Assembly: GCF_004801405.1 (NCBI RefSeq)
Contig: NZ_SSOB01000031.1
Location: 1 to 64,000, forward strand
Length of the DNA: 64,000 nt
Origin: Cohnella fermenti
GTDB lineage: Bacteria > Bacillota > Bacilli > Paenibacillales > Paenibacillaceae
Reading direction: 5' to 3'
Shown here: positions 57,231 through 64,000 of the stretch, in pieces
Layout: each line of letters begins with the position of its first letter
Position numbering within the stretch: the stretch's first letter is position 1
Notes under the pieces: model-generated
Seen by the model: the letters and a program-made list of their open reading frames with translations, nothing else
Database searches by the model: none
What the model was told of the DNA's origin: nothing
Made by a program: the position numbers and the translations under genes

Positions 57231-60068
57231 TTAATGAATCGTGACCTTGTCGACAGTTATGGTCGCCTTGTCCTCGAAGTGCACGCGATACTCGAGCTTG
57301 TGTCCGGGAACGCTATTCGTGAAGTCGAGCGTGAAGGTCTGATATTGATCGGAAGCGGCGAATTGCTGCCGCAGGATCGAGCTTGTTGCGATGGATGCGC
57401 CCGTTGTCGCATCGTAGACATCCAGAATCGCCACGGCGTCGTTGTCGCCTCCATTGTTGTCCACCTTCAGGCGGAAGTCCGCCTTATGCGTTCCGACGGG
57501 CACATTGCCATCGTATGGCCCATACAGCATATGGCCGCTATTGTCCAACGATGGGGAAGCTTGCCAGCCGTCTGCGACGGCGCGGCCGACCGCGTGGCCG
57601 ACAACCGTCCCTTCCGCTTCATACTGGCCGATGCTGCTCGTTATCGTCACCTTGTCGATGTTTAACGCCGAGGTGTCGTGATAATAAGCTCTGAACTCCA
57701 ACTCATGTCCGGCTGTATGATCGAACGCAAGGCTGAAGTTCTGGTACAGTCCACTCGCCTGGAATTGATTGCGGTACAAGTCGAACGAGGAGAGAACCGT
57801 GCCTGTCGTATTGTCGCGAACATCTAGCGTAAGCACCTTGTCATTGTTGCCCGCCAGGGAGTCGATCTTGATCCGGTACGTCGCCGTCAATCTGCCCTCG
57901 GGATAGGAAGTCTCGTAAGGTCCCCACAGCATAAAGCCTGCGTTGTCCTGGGAGGTATTGGCCGTCCATCCGTTGTCTTCCGAGCGGCCAAGACTATGAC
58001 TGAACGGGGAGGAAGCATAGCTGGTATTCTCCGCTTCGAGTCGGGCAATCAGAGTGTCCGGATTGATCGGCAGGCCGTTATATTCCCGCATGAGCTGGAA
58101 GTAAGTATCGGTGCGCACGAACACATAATCGTTATTGCCGGTGAAGTTGCTCATGGCCTCGACCAGATCCTCGTAGTTGGTCTGCCAGGGGTTCGCCTGA
58201 ATCGAGATGAATCTTGGCGACTGTCCGTCCCAGCCGGAGCTTGCCTGCGTAATCTCGTTAATCAAGGAACTCGCGGAATCCCCGTAGGTTGCGTTAAGGT
58301 TCTGTGAAGGCATCAAGTTGTTGTAAATAGTAATGCCGCCGCCGCCTTGCTGAGTCGTCAGCCCGAGCAACGAAGGCGCGTAGTCGGCGAAGCTGTTGCC
58401 GACATTGCCGTTGATTCCTCCGTTGATATAATTCCATATCGTCGCGACCTTGAGTCCGGCGCGACTCATATAATCGTCGGATTGGGCTACGAATTGGTCA
58501 AGATAGGTCTGGTTGCTCCAGAAATTAGGGTACGTGTAGCCGATGCCGCTTGGGCCTGAGATAAATACGTCATTCTCGGTTGCGGTGTCGTAGTAATAGT
58601 TCAGCACTCCCGGCATTGCATCGAGCATCGCGGGCGATATGGTCCAGCCGAGAGGCACAGTCCCTCTGCTGGCGCTGTCCCAGAGCTTGCGGAAGCGGTG
58701 CTCCATGTACTGGAGGTTGTCGCCGTCGCTCATAATGAAGCTGACATAGATTTTATTCTCGAGAGGAATCTTGTTCGGCGTCGGCTTGACGGACACGGTG
58801 CGCGAGGTGCCGCTAAATACGGTCAGATTGCTGGACCAGTCCGAAGCGACGGTCGATATCCCGTATTCCGATACGCGTTGCACGCCGGAGGCTTCATCCG
58901 CCCACCAGCCCATATAGACGGAGCCTGCAGGCATGTCGGCCAGAAAATCGCGAAGCAAATCGTCTTCTTCGGCAATTCTGGGGTCGAGCCAGACGACCGA
59001 AGCTTCAATAGCGGAGGCATAGTCCCGGAGATACCCGGCAACGCTCGAATTGAGACCGACCAGAACCCGGTGGGTCGTCTGCGACCAATAATGGTCTCTC
59101 AGATATTCGTAGACTTGAAGCTTGGTCGTAAAGTCGCCTCGCAGATCTTCGAGAATCGGCAGATTATAGGGAGCGGAGGTCAGAGTCGCGACAAGATCCG
59201 GTGCCGCTACGATGCCGCCCTGCAAGGAGGCGATCGTCGTTGCCAGATTCAACGTGTCGGGCACATCGTAGTCGTACACGACGATGCCGCCGATCTCGCT
59301 TCGGTACTTGGTCAGAAGCGACCAATTGTTGGAGACATTCGCATAGTCAAGGTTAAGCGAATCGGCCCAGGCGTATTCTCCTTCCTCTCCGCCAAGCGTA
59401 TAAATCCGGGGTTGGCTCTTGGCCAATAAACCTTTGAGCGAGGTGAACAGATTGGCAGCGTCGGCCAGGCTTCGCGGCGTCGTGCCGACGCTGGACAGGC
59501 TGACGAGCGAGGTGCCCAGCCAGCGAACCCTGAATTCCAGCGCATGTCCGGCTGTGGCGTTATTGTACGTCAGCTCGAAGCGTTGGAAGGAGCCGGCGCC
59601 ATTCCATTCATGGCGGGTGAGCGTCCGTGAGGCAAGAATCTGATTGGCCGTATAATCGTACACATCGATCGTCGCCACGTTGTCATTGTTGGCCGTATTG
59701 TTGTCGACCAACAGATTGTAGAAGGCCGTGTTGACGCCGGTTGGAATATCAGTGGCATAGGGACCGTAGGCGATCAGCTTGCCTGCCGTATCGATTGAGG
59801 TTTTGGCTGTCCAGAAATCTTGATGGTAGCGCGATTCCGCCTGGCCCGTCTCATGCAGAATTTGGGTTCCCGTCGCGCCATAGGAGTATTCCGTCTTCAG
59901 ATCGACGGCGTCGAGCGTCGTTGCCGGCGTTGACAGGGTGGGAAGCGCTTGCGAGGCCGGCCAGGTAACGGCAGCGTAAGAGGAGGAAGCGTCGGCGAAC
60001 ACCAAGCAGAAGCCAAGCAGGATAGAAGCGATAACAATGATACTTTTTTTTAAAACTCTCTTTTCCAC
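57231..60068 (-). CDS. Secreted GxGYxYP-family putative glycoside hydrolase with three repeated binding modules
   Basis: The protein has 945 residues. A signal peptide (KKSIIVIASILLGFCLVFAD ... YAA) leads to export. A beta-sandwich module at about 55-185 is followed by the catalytic part with the family motif GIGYTYP near residue 507. MGWWADEASGVQRVSEYG and FIMSDGDNLQYMEHRF contain candidate acidic residues. Two further modules (about 690-815 and 820-945) resemble the first: each has a WGPY/YGPY turn, a DNxxxNND-type loop and an H-x-LE(F/Y)R strand. The activity of this family is not established. It may process the polysaccharide outside the cell for the importer. The promoter region has the third shared palindrome. 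Confidence 0.85.
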   Translation of the reverse strand: MEKRVLKKSIIVIASILLGFCLVFADASSSYAAVTWPASQALPTLSTPATTLDAVDLKTEYSYGATGTQILHETGQAESRYHQDFWTAKTSIDTAGKLIAYGPYATDIPTGVNTAFYNLLVDNNTANNDNVATIDVYDYTANQILASRTLTRHEWNGAGSFQRFELTYNNATAGHALEFRVRWLGTSLVSLSSVGTTPRSLADAANLFTSLKGLLAKSQPRIYTLGGEEGEYAWADSLNLDYANVSNNWSLLTKYRSEIGGIVVYDYDVPDTLNLATTIASLQGGIVAAPDLVATLTSAPYNLPILEDLRGDFTTKLQVYEYLRDHYWSQTTHRVLVGLNSSVAGYLRDYASAIEASVVWLDPRIAEEDDLLRDFLADMPAGSVYMGWWADEASGVQRVSEYGISTVASDWSSNLTVFSGTSRTVSVKPTPNKIPLENKIYVSFIMSDGDNLQYMEHRFRKLWDSASRGTVPLGWTISPAMLDAMPGVLNYYYDTATENDVFISGPSGIGYTYPNFWSNQTYLDQFVAQSDDYMSRAGLKVATIWNYINGGINGNVGNSFADYAPSLLGLTTQQGGGGITIYNNLMPSQNLNATYGDSASSLINEITQASSGWDGQSPRFISIQANPWQTNYEDLVEAMSNFTGNNDYVFVRTDTYFQLMREYNGLPINPDTLIARLEAENTSYASSPFSHSLGRSEDNGWTANTSQDNAGFMLWGPYETSYPEGRLTATYRIKIDSLAGNNDKVLTLDVRDNTTGTVLSSFDLYRNQFQASGLYQNFSLAFDHTAGHELEFRAYYHDTSALNIDKVTITSSIGQYEAEGTVVGHAVGRAVADGWQASPSLDNSGHMLYGPYDGNVPVGTHKADFRLKVDNNGGDNDAVAILDVYDATTGASIATSSILRQQFAASDQYQTFTLDFTNSVPGHKLEYRVHFEDKATITVDKVTIH

Positions 60069-60190
60069 AGGATAATCTCCCTTCGATTCACAGATCTTGG
60101 CAGAAGCTAACCGAGCGAATTGCGATGAGTTCCTCCTTCCTAAAGAAAACCGGAATGTAAGCGTTTGATTATTACAATGATATGTTATAT

Positions 60191-60213
60191 ATATTTATTA
60201 TATTAGTCAATAT
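60191..60213 (-). promoter_or_regulatory. Shared operator candidate 3
   Basis: On the minus strand it reads ATATTGA, then CTA, then ATATAATAAATAT, i.e. candidate 2 with three bases inserted. It lies 123 bases before the GxGYxYP gene start. Apart from this, 60069-60259 holds only an AT-rich leader. Confidence 0.5.
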
Positions 60214-60259
60214 GTCATTTATCGATGGGACGGACGAAAGGGGATAAGCGCAACAGCGC

Positions 60260-61000
60260 CTACCCATTGCGGAATGTGCCCGGCGTTCTTCCTGTCAGTT
60301 GTTTAAAAACGAGCATAAAGTGCTTCGGGCTCTGATAGCCGCACAGACCGGCGATGTCGTAGATCTTGAGCGTCGTGTTCAGCAGCAGGTACTTGGCCCG
60401 TTCGATTCTTGCTTGCGCGATATAATCGGAGATGGCCGTCTGCGTTCGCTGCTTGAATAGATGACTGATATAAGCGGGGTGAAGATGAACGTGCTCGGCC
60501 AAGCTCTGCAGCGTCAGATCGCCGTTCAGATTGTCCGCGATGTACGATTTGATCATGGAGATGGCCTGGCTGTCACTGTTCGTCTGCGATACCGTTCGGC
60601 AGGGCTCGGGCGTCTGTACGGATGACGGTGCCGCTTGCTGCCCGAGCAGGCGCTCCAGCGTCAGCAGGAACGCCCTGCGATTGACGGGCTTCAACATGAA
60701 TTCGTTGACGCCAATCCGAATCGCCTGCTGAGCATATTCGAATTCCCCGTAGCCGCTGAGAATCATGACGGGAACGTTGGGATGGAGAGCCCGGGCTTTG
60801 CCCAGGAAGGTCAGGCCGTCCATCTCGCGCATTCGGATGTCGCTGATAATCAGATCGGGCAAGCTCGAATACAGATGCTCGAGCGCTTCTCTGCCGTTCT
60901 CCTTCTCGGTGACCGCGATATCGCCGGGCAAGGCCGACACAAGCTGAACGATCCCTTTGCGAATGATTTCTTCGTCCTCGACAACCAATATTTTGCGCAA
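60260..61000 (-). CDS. YesN-type response regulator with AraC output domain
   Basis: The protein has 246 residues and starts with TTG at 61000, one base after the kinase stop, with GGAAGGG upstream. The receiver has phospho-acceptor D54 (LIISDIRMREMDG) and lysine in FMLKPVNR. The C-terminal 100 residues are an AraC double helix (LQSLAEHVHLHPAYISHLFK; IYDIAGLCGYQSPKHFMLVF). It is shorter than many YesN proteins, with a short linker. It acts with the adjacent kinase and probably controls the divergent sugar-binding gene at 63017. Confidence 0.93.
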   Translation of the reverse strand: MRKILVVEDEEIIRKGIVQLVSALPGDIAVTEKENGREALEHLYSSLPDLIISDIRMREMDGLTFLGKARALHPNVPVMILSGYGEFEYAQQAIRIGVNEFMLKPVNRRAFLLTLERLLGQQAAPSSVQTPEPCRTVSQTNSDSQAISMIKSYIADNLNGDLTLQSLAEHVHLHPAYISHLFKQRTQTAISDYIAQARIERAKYLLLNTTLKIYDIAGLCGYQSPKHFMLVFKQLTGRTPGTFRNG

Positions 61001-61001
61001 A

Positions 61002-62834
61002 TTAATTCCCTTCCTCTCTTAGTGGCAGCAAGATGGAGAAACAGGCTCCGTTCCCTGGCTCCGATTCCACATGCAGTCCGTAGGCTTGTCCGTACAGAAG
61101 CTTGAGCCGCCGATTGAGATTGCGCAGGGCGACTCCGTTCCGCTTGTTGTCCTCCCCTAAGCCTACCGGGTGACGCTCCGGCTCTTCCAGCAGGGCTCTC
61201 AGTCGTTCAAGCGAGCTCTTGCTCATGCCTCGGCCATTGTCGCGTACGGTCAAGCGAAGATGGCGATTATCGCTGTCTGCGTCGATCCATACGGTGCCTC
61301 CTTGAGGCAGATCTTCAATGCCATGGTTGATCGCGTTCTCGATGAGCGGCTGCAGCAGCAGCTTGGGAACGCGGAGATGACCAAGAGAAGGATCGGTGTT
61401 AAGAATGGAGCTCAAGCGGGGGCCGAACCGCAATTGCTGAATATAGATGTAGGACTCGATGAAGGCCAGCTCCATATGCAACGGAACGAGTTTGGATCGG
61501 ACATCGATCGTGTAGTGCAGAAGACTGCCCAAGGCGGATATCATATCCGAAATATCGTATTGTTGCTGTTGGATAGCCTTCATGTTGATCGATTCCAGTG
61601 AATTGTACATAAAGTGAGGATTCATCTGGCTTAGCAGCGCTGCAATCTCGGCATCCCGCTCCCGGCTCCCGATCTCGTAAACCTCCCCCATGAGTCGTTC
61701 GATCTCGGTCGACATCCGGTTGAAGCCTCTTGCGAGTTGTCCGAATTCATCGCGGCTAGTCGCAGGCAGCCGCTGCATAAAGTCTCCTTGTTGAACGCGC
61801 TTCATTTTGTTGCGCAGTTCGATGAGAGGGCGGCCGATATGCTTGGACAAGACGAAGGCCGACAATGTCGCCGCCAGCAGACAAGCCCCTCCTATCCAGA
61901 GCGAGAGCTTCCGCAGAGGCAACGTCTCCTGGATGAGAATGCGGCGAGGGATGAGGCTTACGACCTTCAGTCCCGTCTTGCTTGAGACGTTGGTAACGAT
62001 CAGGTAGGGCGTTCCTCCCAGCTTCGTCTTCGCTGCGCCGTTGCCTGTTGTCCATGCAGGCTCCTGCGGCAAATCCTCGGGAGTTGCCCGCAGCTTCTCG
62101 GTATTCTGCTGATAGAACAGCTCGTTGTCGGCGTTAAGGATAAACAAGCTGCCGATCTCATCGTATTTGAAGCCTTCTGCAACCTGGCTGAAGACATCCA
62201 ACCTGAAGTCCACCTTGACGATGCCAAGCTTCTCCATGCTGCCCGGCTCGATGATGACCTTCGCCAACGATACATAAGGCTTGGGTGTCGTCTCAAGCAG
62301 ATAGTCCGGATAATGCTGGGGAATCTCCAGCCATTCTCCGTTCGCTTCCGCAACATGGCGGTACCAGACCTGATTGCCTCCCGAATAATGGGACTTGATC
62401 AGGTAAGGATCCATATCCGTGAAAATATCGCCGTTATTCGTTATAAAGTGGATACCGCGTATCTCCGGTCGGAAGATGGACGAACCGGCCAAATAATGGA
62501 ACATTTGAGAACGTTCTTGCGAGGTGGGGTGAATACCGGCGTTGGCGGGGTCTCCGTACCTCTTGAGCAAGCGGACGATCTCGGGATTGTACAGGGGAAG
62601 CAGGGACAGCTTCTGCTTCTCTTCGGTAAAGATCTTATCGATGCTGGCGTTGATTTGGCCGACGATCTGTACGGCGTAATCGGTGGTTCTGCGCTCGATG
62701 GTGCCCGAGAATTCCAGAAACGTGACAATGCCTTGAACGCTGAGGGGCACGGAGATGAGCAGCACAAATATGATCAGTATCTTGGAGGAAAGTGTTAAAT
62801 AGCGATGCCGTAGTGCAGAGAATAATGTGTTCAT
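61002..62834 (-). CDS. YesM-type sensor histidine kinase
   Basis: The protein has 610 residues from ATG 62834 (MNTLFSALRHRYLTLSS), with AAAGGGGCGAG upstream; the frame continues to 62933 without a site. One helix precedes a dCACHE-like extracellular sensor (about 40-290), then a second helix, HAMP (LRNKMKRVQQGDFMQRLPAT), the His_kinase motif with phospho-histidine in MNPHFMYNSLESINM, and an ATPase domain (LLQPLIENAINHGIEDLPQG; VRDNGRGMS). It senses a carbohydrate-related signal outside, possibly through the neighbouring binding lipoprotein, and phosphorylates the 60260 product. Confidence 0.93.
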   Translation of the reverse strand: MNTLFSALRHRYLTLSSKILIIFVLLISVPLSVQGIVTFLEFSGTIERRTTDYAVQIVGQINASIDKIFTEEKQKLSLLPLYNPEIVRLLKRYGDPANAGIHPTSQERSQMFHYLAGSSIFRPEIRGIHFITNNGDIFTDMDPYLIKSHYSGGNQVWYRHVAEANGEWLEIPQHYPDYLLETTPKPYVSLAKVIIEPGSMEKLGIVKVDFRLDVFSQVAEGFKYDEIGSLFILNADNELFYQQNTEKLRATPEDLPQEPAWTTGNGAAKTKLGGTPYLIVTNVSSKTGLKVVSLIPRRILIQETLPLRKLSLWIGGACLLAATLSAFVLSKHIGRPLIELRNKMKRVQQGDFMQRLPATSRDEFGQLARGFNRMSTEIERLMGEVYEIGSRERDAEIAALLSQMNPHFMYNSLESINMKAIQQQQYDISDMISALGSLLHYTIDVRSKLVPLHMELAFIESYIYIQQLRFGPRLSSILNTDPSLGHLRVPKLLLQPLIENAINHGIEDLPQGGTVWIDADSDNRHLRLTVRDNGRGMSKSSLERLRALLEEPERHPVGLGEDNKRNGVALRNLNRRLKLLYGQAYGLHVESEPGNGACFSILLPLREEGN

Positions 62835-63016
62835 TGACGGTCTCGCCCCTTTGTGCAGCGCTTTCAAATTGATCTTATCACTTCCGATATTAAACACAAT
62901 AGAATCGAAAAGGTTATAAAAATATCGAACCAAATCTTAAAACGGCGTCCTTATAACGTGAAAGCGAATTCAACTATACTGATTGCAGATTCAAAACAGA
63001 AAGGGAGACAGCAACC

Positions 63017-64000
63017 ATGAAAAAGACAATGGCAACATCACTGGTGCTGACGACCATAGCGGTTGTCGGCGCCGGCTGCGGCAGCAATGGGGAAGGGGGA
63101 AAGGAGGCAACTCCCGCTGCGGCCTCCGTGGAGGCGAGCGGCGCACCATCGGCATCAGCCGGAACGGAGAAGGTAGAACTGACGTTCTATTATCCGATTC
63201 AGGTAGGCGGCCCACTGACCGCTACGATCGAGAGCATGGCCGAGCAGTTCACGAAGGAGAATCCGAACATCGTTGTCAAGCCCGTCTATACCGGCTCCTA
63301 CGGAGATACGACGCTCAAGACGCAGGCGGCCGTTGCCGGAGGCAATTCGCCGGACGTAGCGGTGCTTCTCGCAGCCGATCTGTTCAGCTTTATGGATATG
63401 GACTCGATTGTTCCGTTGGACGAATTTATCGCACAGGATGGAGACGACGGATTCCTTGACGACTTCTATCCGGCGTTCCTGGAGAATTCCCAGGTTGAGG
63501 GCAAGACATACAGCCTGCCCTTCCAGAGGAGCACCGTTGTACTCTACTACAACAAGGATGCCTTCAAGGAGGTCGGACTCGATCCGGAACAGCCTCCGGC
63601 CACTTGGGACGAGTTGGCGAAGTCGGCCAAGCAACTAACGAATGAGGACCGCTGGGGAATTGAGATTCCATCCTCCGCCCCAACCTCGGCTACATGGATG
63701 TTCTCCGGGTTCGCGATCCAGAACGGGAAGAATCTGATGAGCCAGGACGGGAAGGAAGTCTACTTCGATACCCCGGAGAATGAAGAAGCGCTTCAATTCT
63801 GGGTCGATCTGTCGAAGAAGGACAAGGCGATGCCGGAAAATGTTATCGAGTGGGCGACGACGCCATCCGACTTCCTGGAGCAGAAGACGGCGATGATGTT
63901 CCATACGACCGGCAATCTGGCGAACATTCGGCAGAACGCCAAATTTGACTTCGGCGTTGCCATGCTTCCGCAGAACAAGCAGTTCGGGAGCCCGACGGGC
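63017..64000 (+). CDS. Sugar ABC transporter substrate-binding lipoprotein, UgpB-like (cut by window edge)
   Basis: The frame is open from ATG 63017, with AAGGGAGA upstream, for 328 codons to the edge. The signal has a lipobox (VVGAGC, lipidated Cys21) and a Ser/Ala-rich linker. The mature start VELTFYYPIQVGGPLTATIE, with QFTKENPNIVVKPVYTGSYG and GNSPDVAVLLAADL, is typical of family-1 binding proteins for glycerol-3-phosphate or sugars (UgpB type). The gene is divergent from the YesMN pair, so it is probably induced by it. Its permeases should lie just outside the window. Confidence 0.9.
   Translation, partial: MKKTMATSLVLTTIAVVGAGCGSNGEGGKEATPAAASVEASGAPSASAGTEKVELTFYYPIQVGGPLTATIESMAEQFTKENPNIVVKPVYTGSYGDTTLKTQAAVAGGNSPDVAVLLAADLFSFMDMDSIVPLDEFIAQDGDDGFLDDFYPAFLENSQVEGKTYSLPFQRSTVVLYYNKDAFKEVGLDPEQPPATWDELAKSAKQLTNEDRWGIEIPSSAPTSATWMFSGFAIQNGKNLMSQDGKEVYFDTPENEEALQFWVDLSKKDKAMPENVIEWATTPSDFLEQKTAMMFHTTGNLANIRQNAKFDFGVAMLPQNKQFGSPTG

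Overview
The window looks like chromosomal DNA of a GC-rich, spore-forming, saprophytic Firmicute of the Paenibacillaceae (Paenibacillus/Cohnella type). The evidence is an alpha/beta-type small acid-soluble spore protein gene, a ytaF homologue, the housekeeping run polA-mutM-ytaF-coaE-lytic transglycosylase-SASP-nrdR, strong AGGAGG ribosome-binding sites, frequent GTG and TTG starts, LplABC-type sugar importers without their own ATPase, YesMN-type regulators, AraC regulators and an S-layer-homology protein. The assignment is by gene content and style only.

Layout. 0-5 kb: the 5' part of a tyrosine recombinase runs off the left edge, followed by an AraC regulator and a three-gene set of two Gfo/Idh/MocA oxidoreductases around a sugar isomerase. 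5-6 kb: five 51-bp tandem repeats and the remains of a HicAB-like toxin-antitoxin pair. 6-9.6 kb: a Fur-box-controlled siderophore-binding lipoprotein, a Btr-like AraC/binding-protein fusion and a second AraC regulator. 9.7-11.4 kb: a phytanoyl-CoA-dioxygenase-like gene overlapping a TIM-barrel isomerase gene. 11.6-22.2 kb: one long sugar-use operon (epimerase, GH39-like hydrolase, importer, SDR, DgoD-like dehydratase, DUF6259-like hydrolase, FCD-GntR regulator). 22.2-24.1 kb: a lipoprotein with a complete CuA site and a soluble CBS-MCP sensor. 24.2-29.4 kb: a phosphate operon pstS-pstC-pstA-pstB-pstB-phoU with PhoP-box-like repeats. 29.4-31.0 kb: a yybP-ykoY (Mn2+) riboswitch, a TerC gene and two repeat arrays. 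31.3-37.9 kb: housekeeping genes. 38.1-38.9 kb: tRNA-Ala, three tRNA-Lys, and a degenerate tRNA-Ala-like gene that keeps its own promoter and terminator. 38.9-47.3 kb: a response regulator with a BTAD-like output, a hybrid kinase with two kinase modules whose natural start is cut by an in-frame TGA, and a 1306-residue SLH surface protein. 47.3-49.0 kb: terminators, an inverted repeat and a decayed carbohydrate-locus gene. 49.2-64.0 kb: a GntR/LacI regulator, a CUT1 importer, a GH38 mannosidase, a secreted GxGYxYP protein, a YesMN pair and a sugar-binding lipoprotein cut by the right edge.

How the parts work together. The two large carbohydrate loci (11.6-22.2 and 49.2-64 kb) each combine capture (lipoprotein plus two permeases), cleavage and regulation. 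Neither has an ATPase, so both probably share a housekeeping MsmX-type ATPase. Three promoters of the second locus carry nearly the same 20-bp AT-rich palindrome, which suggests co-regulation. The centre of the window supplies phosphate uptake, manganese homeostasis, DNA replication/repair and spore functions. The least explained items are the two repeat arrays with a 51-bp period, the tRNA-like transcription unit and the stop codon inside the first membrane helix of the hybrid kinase.
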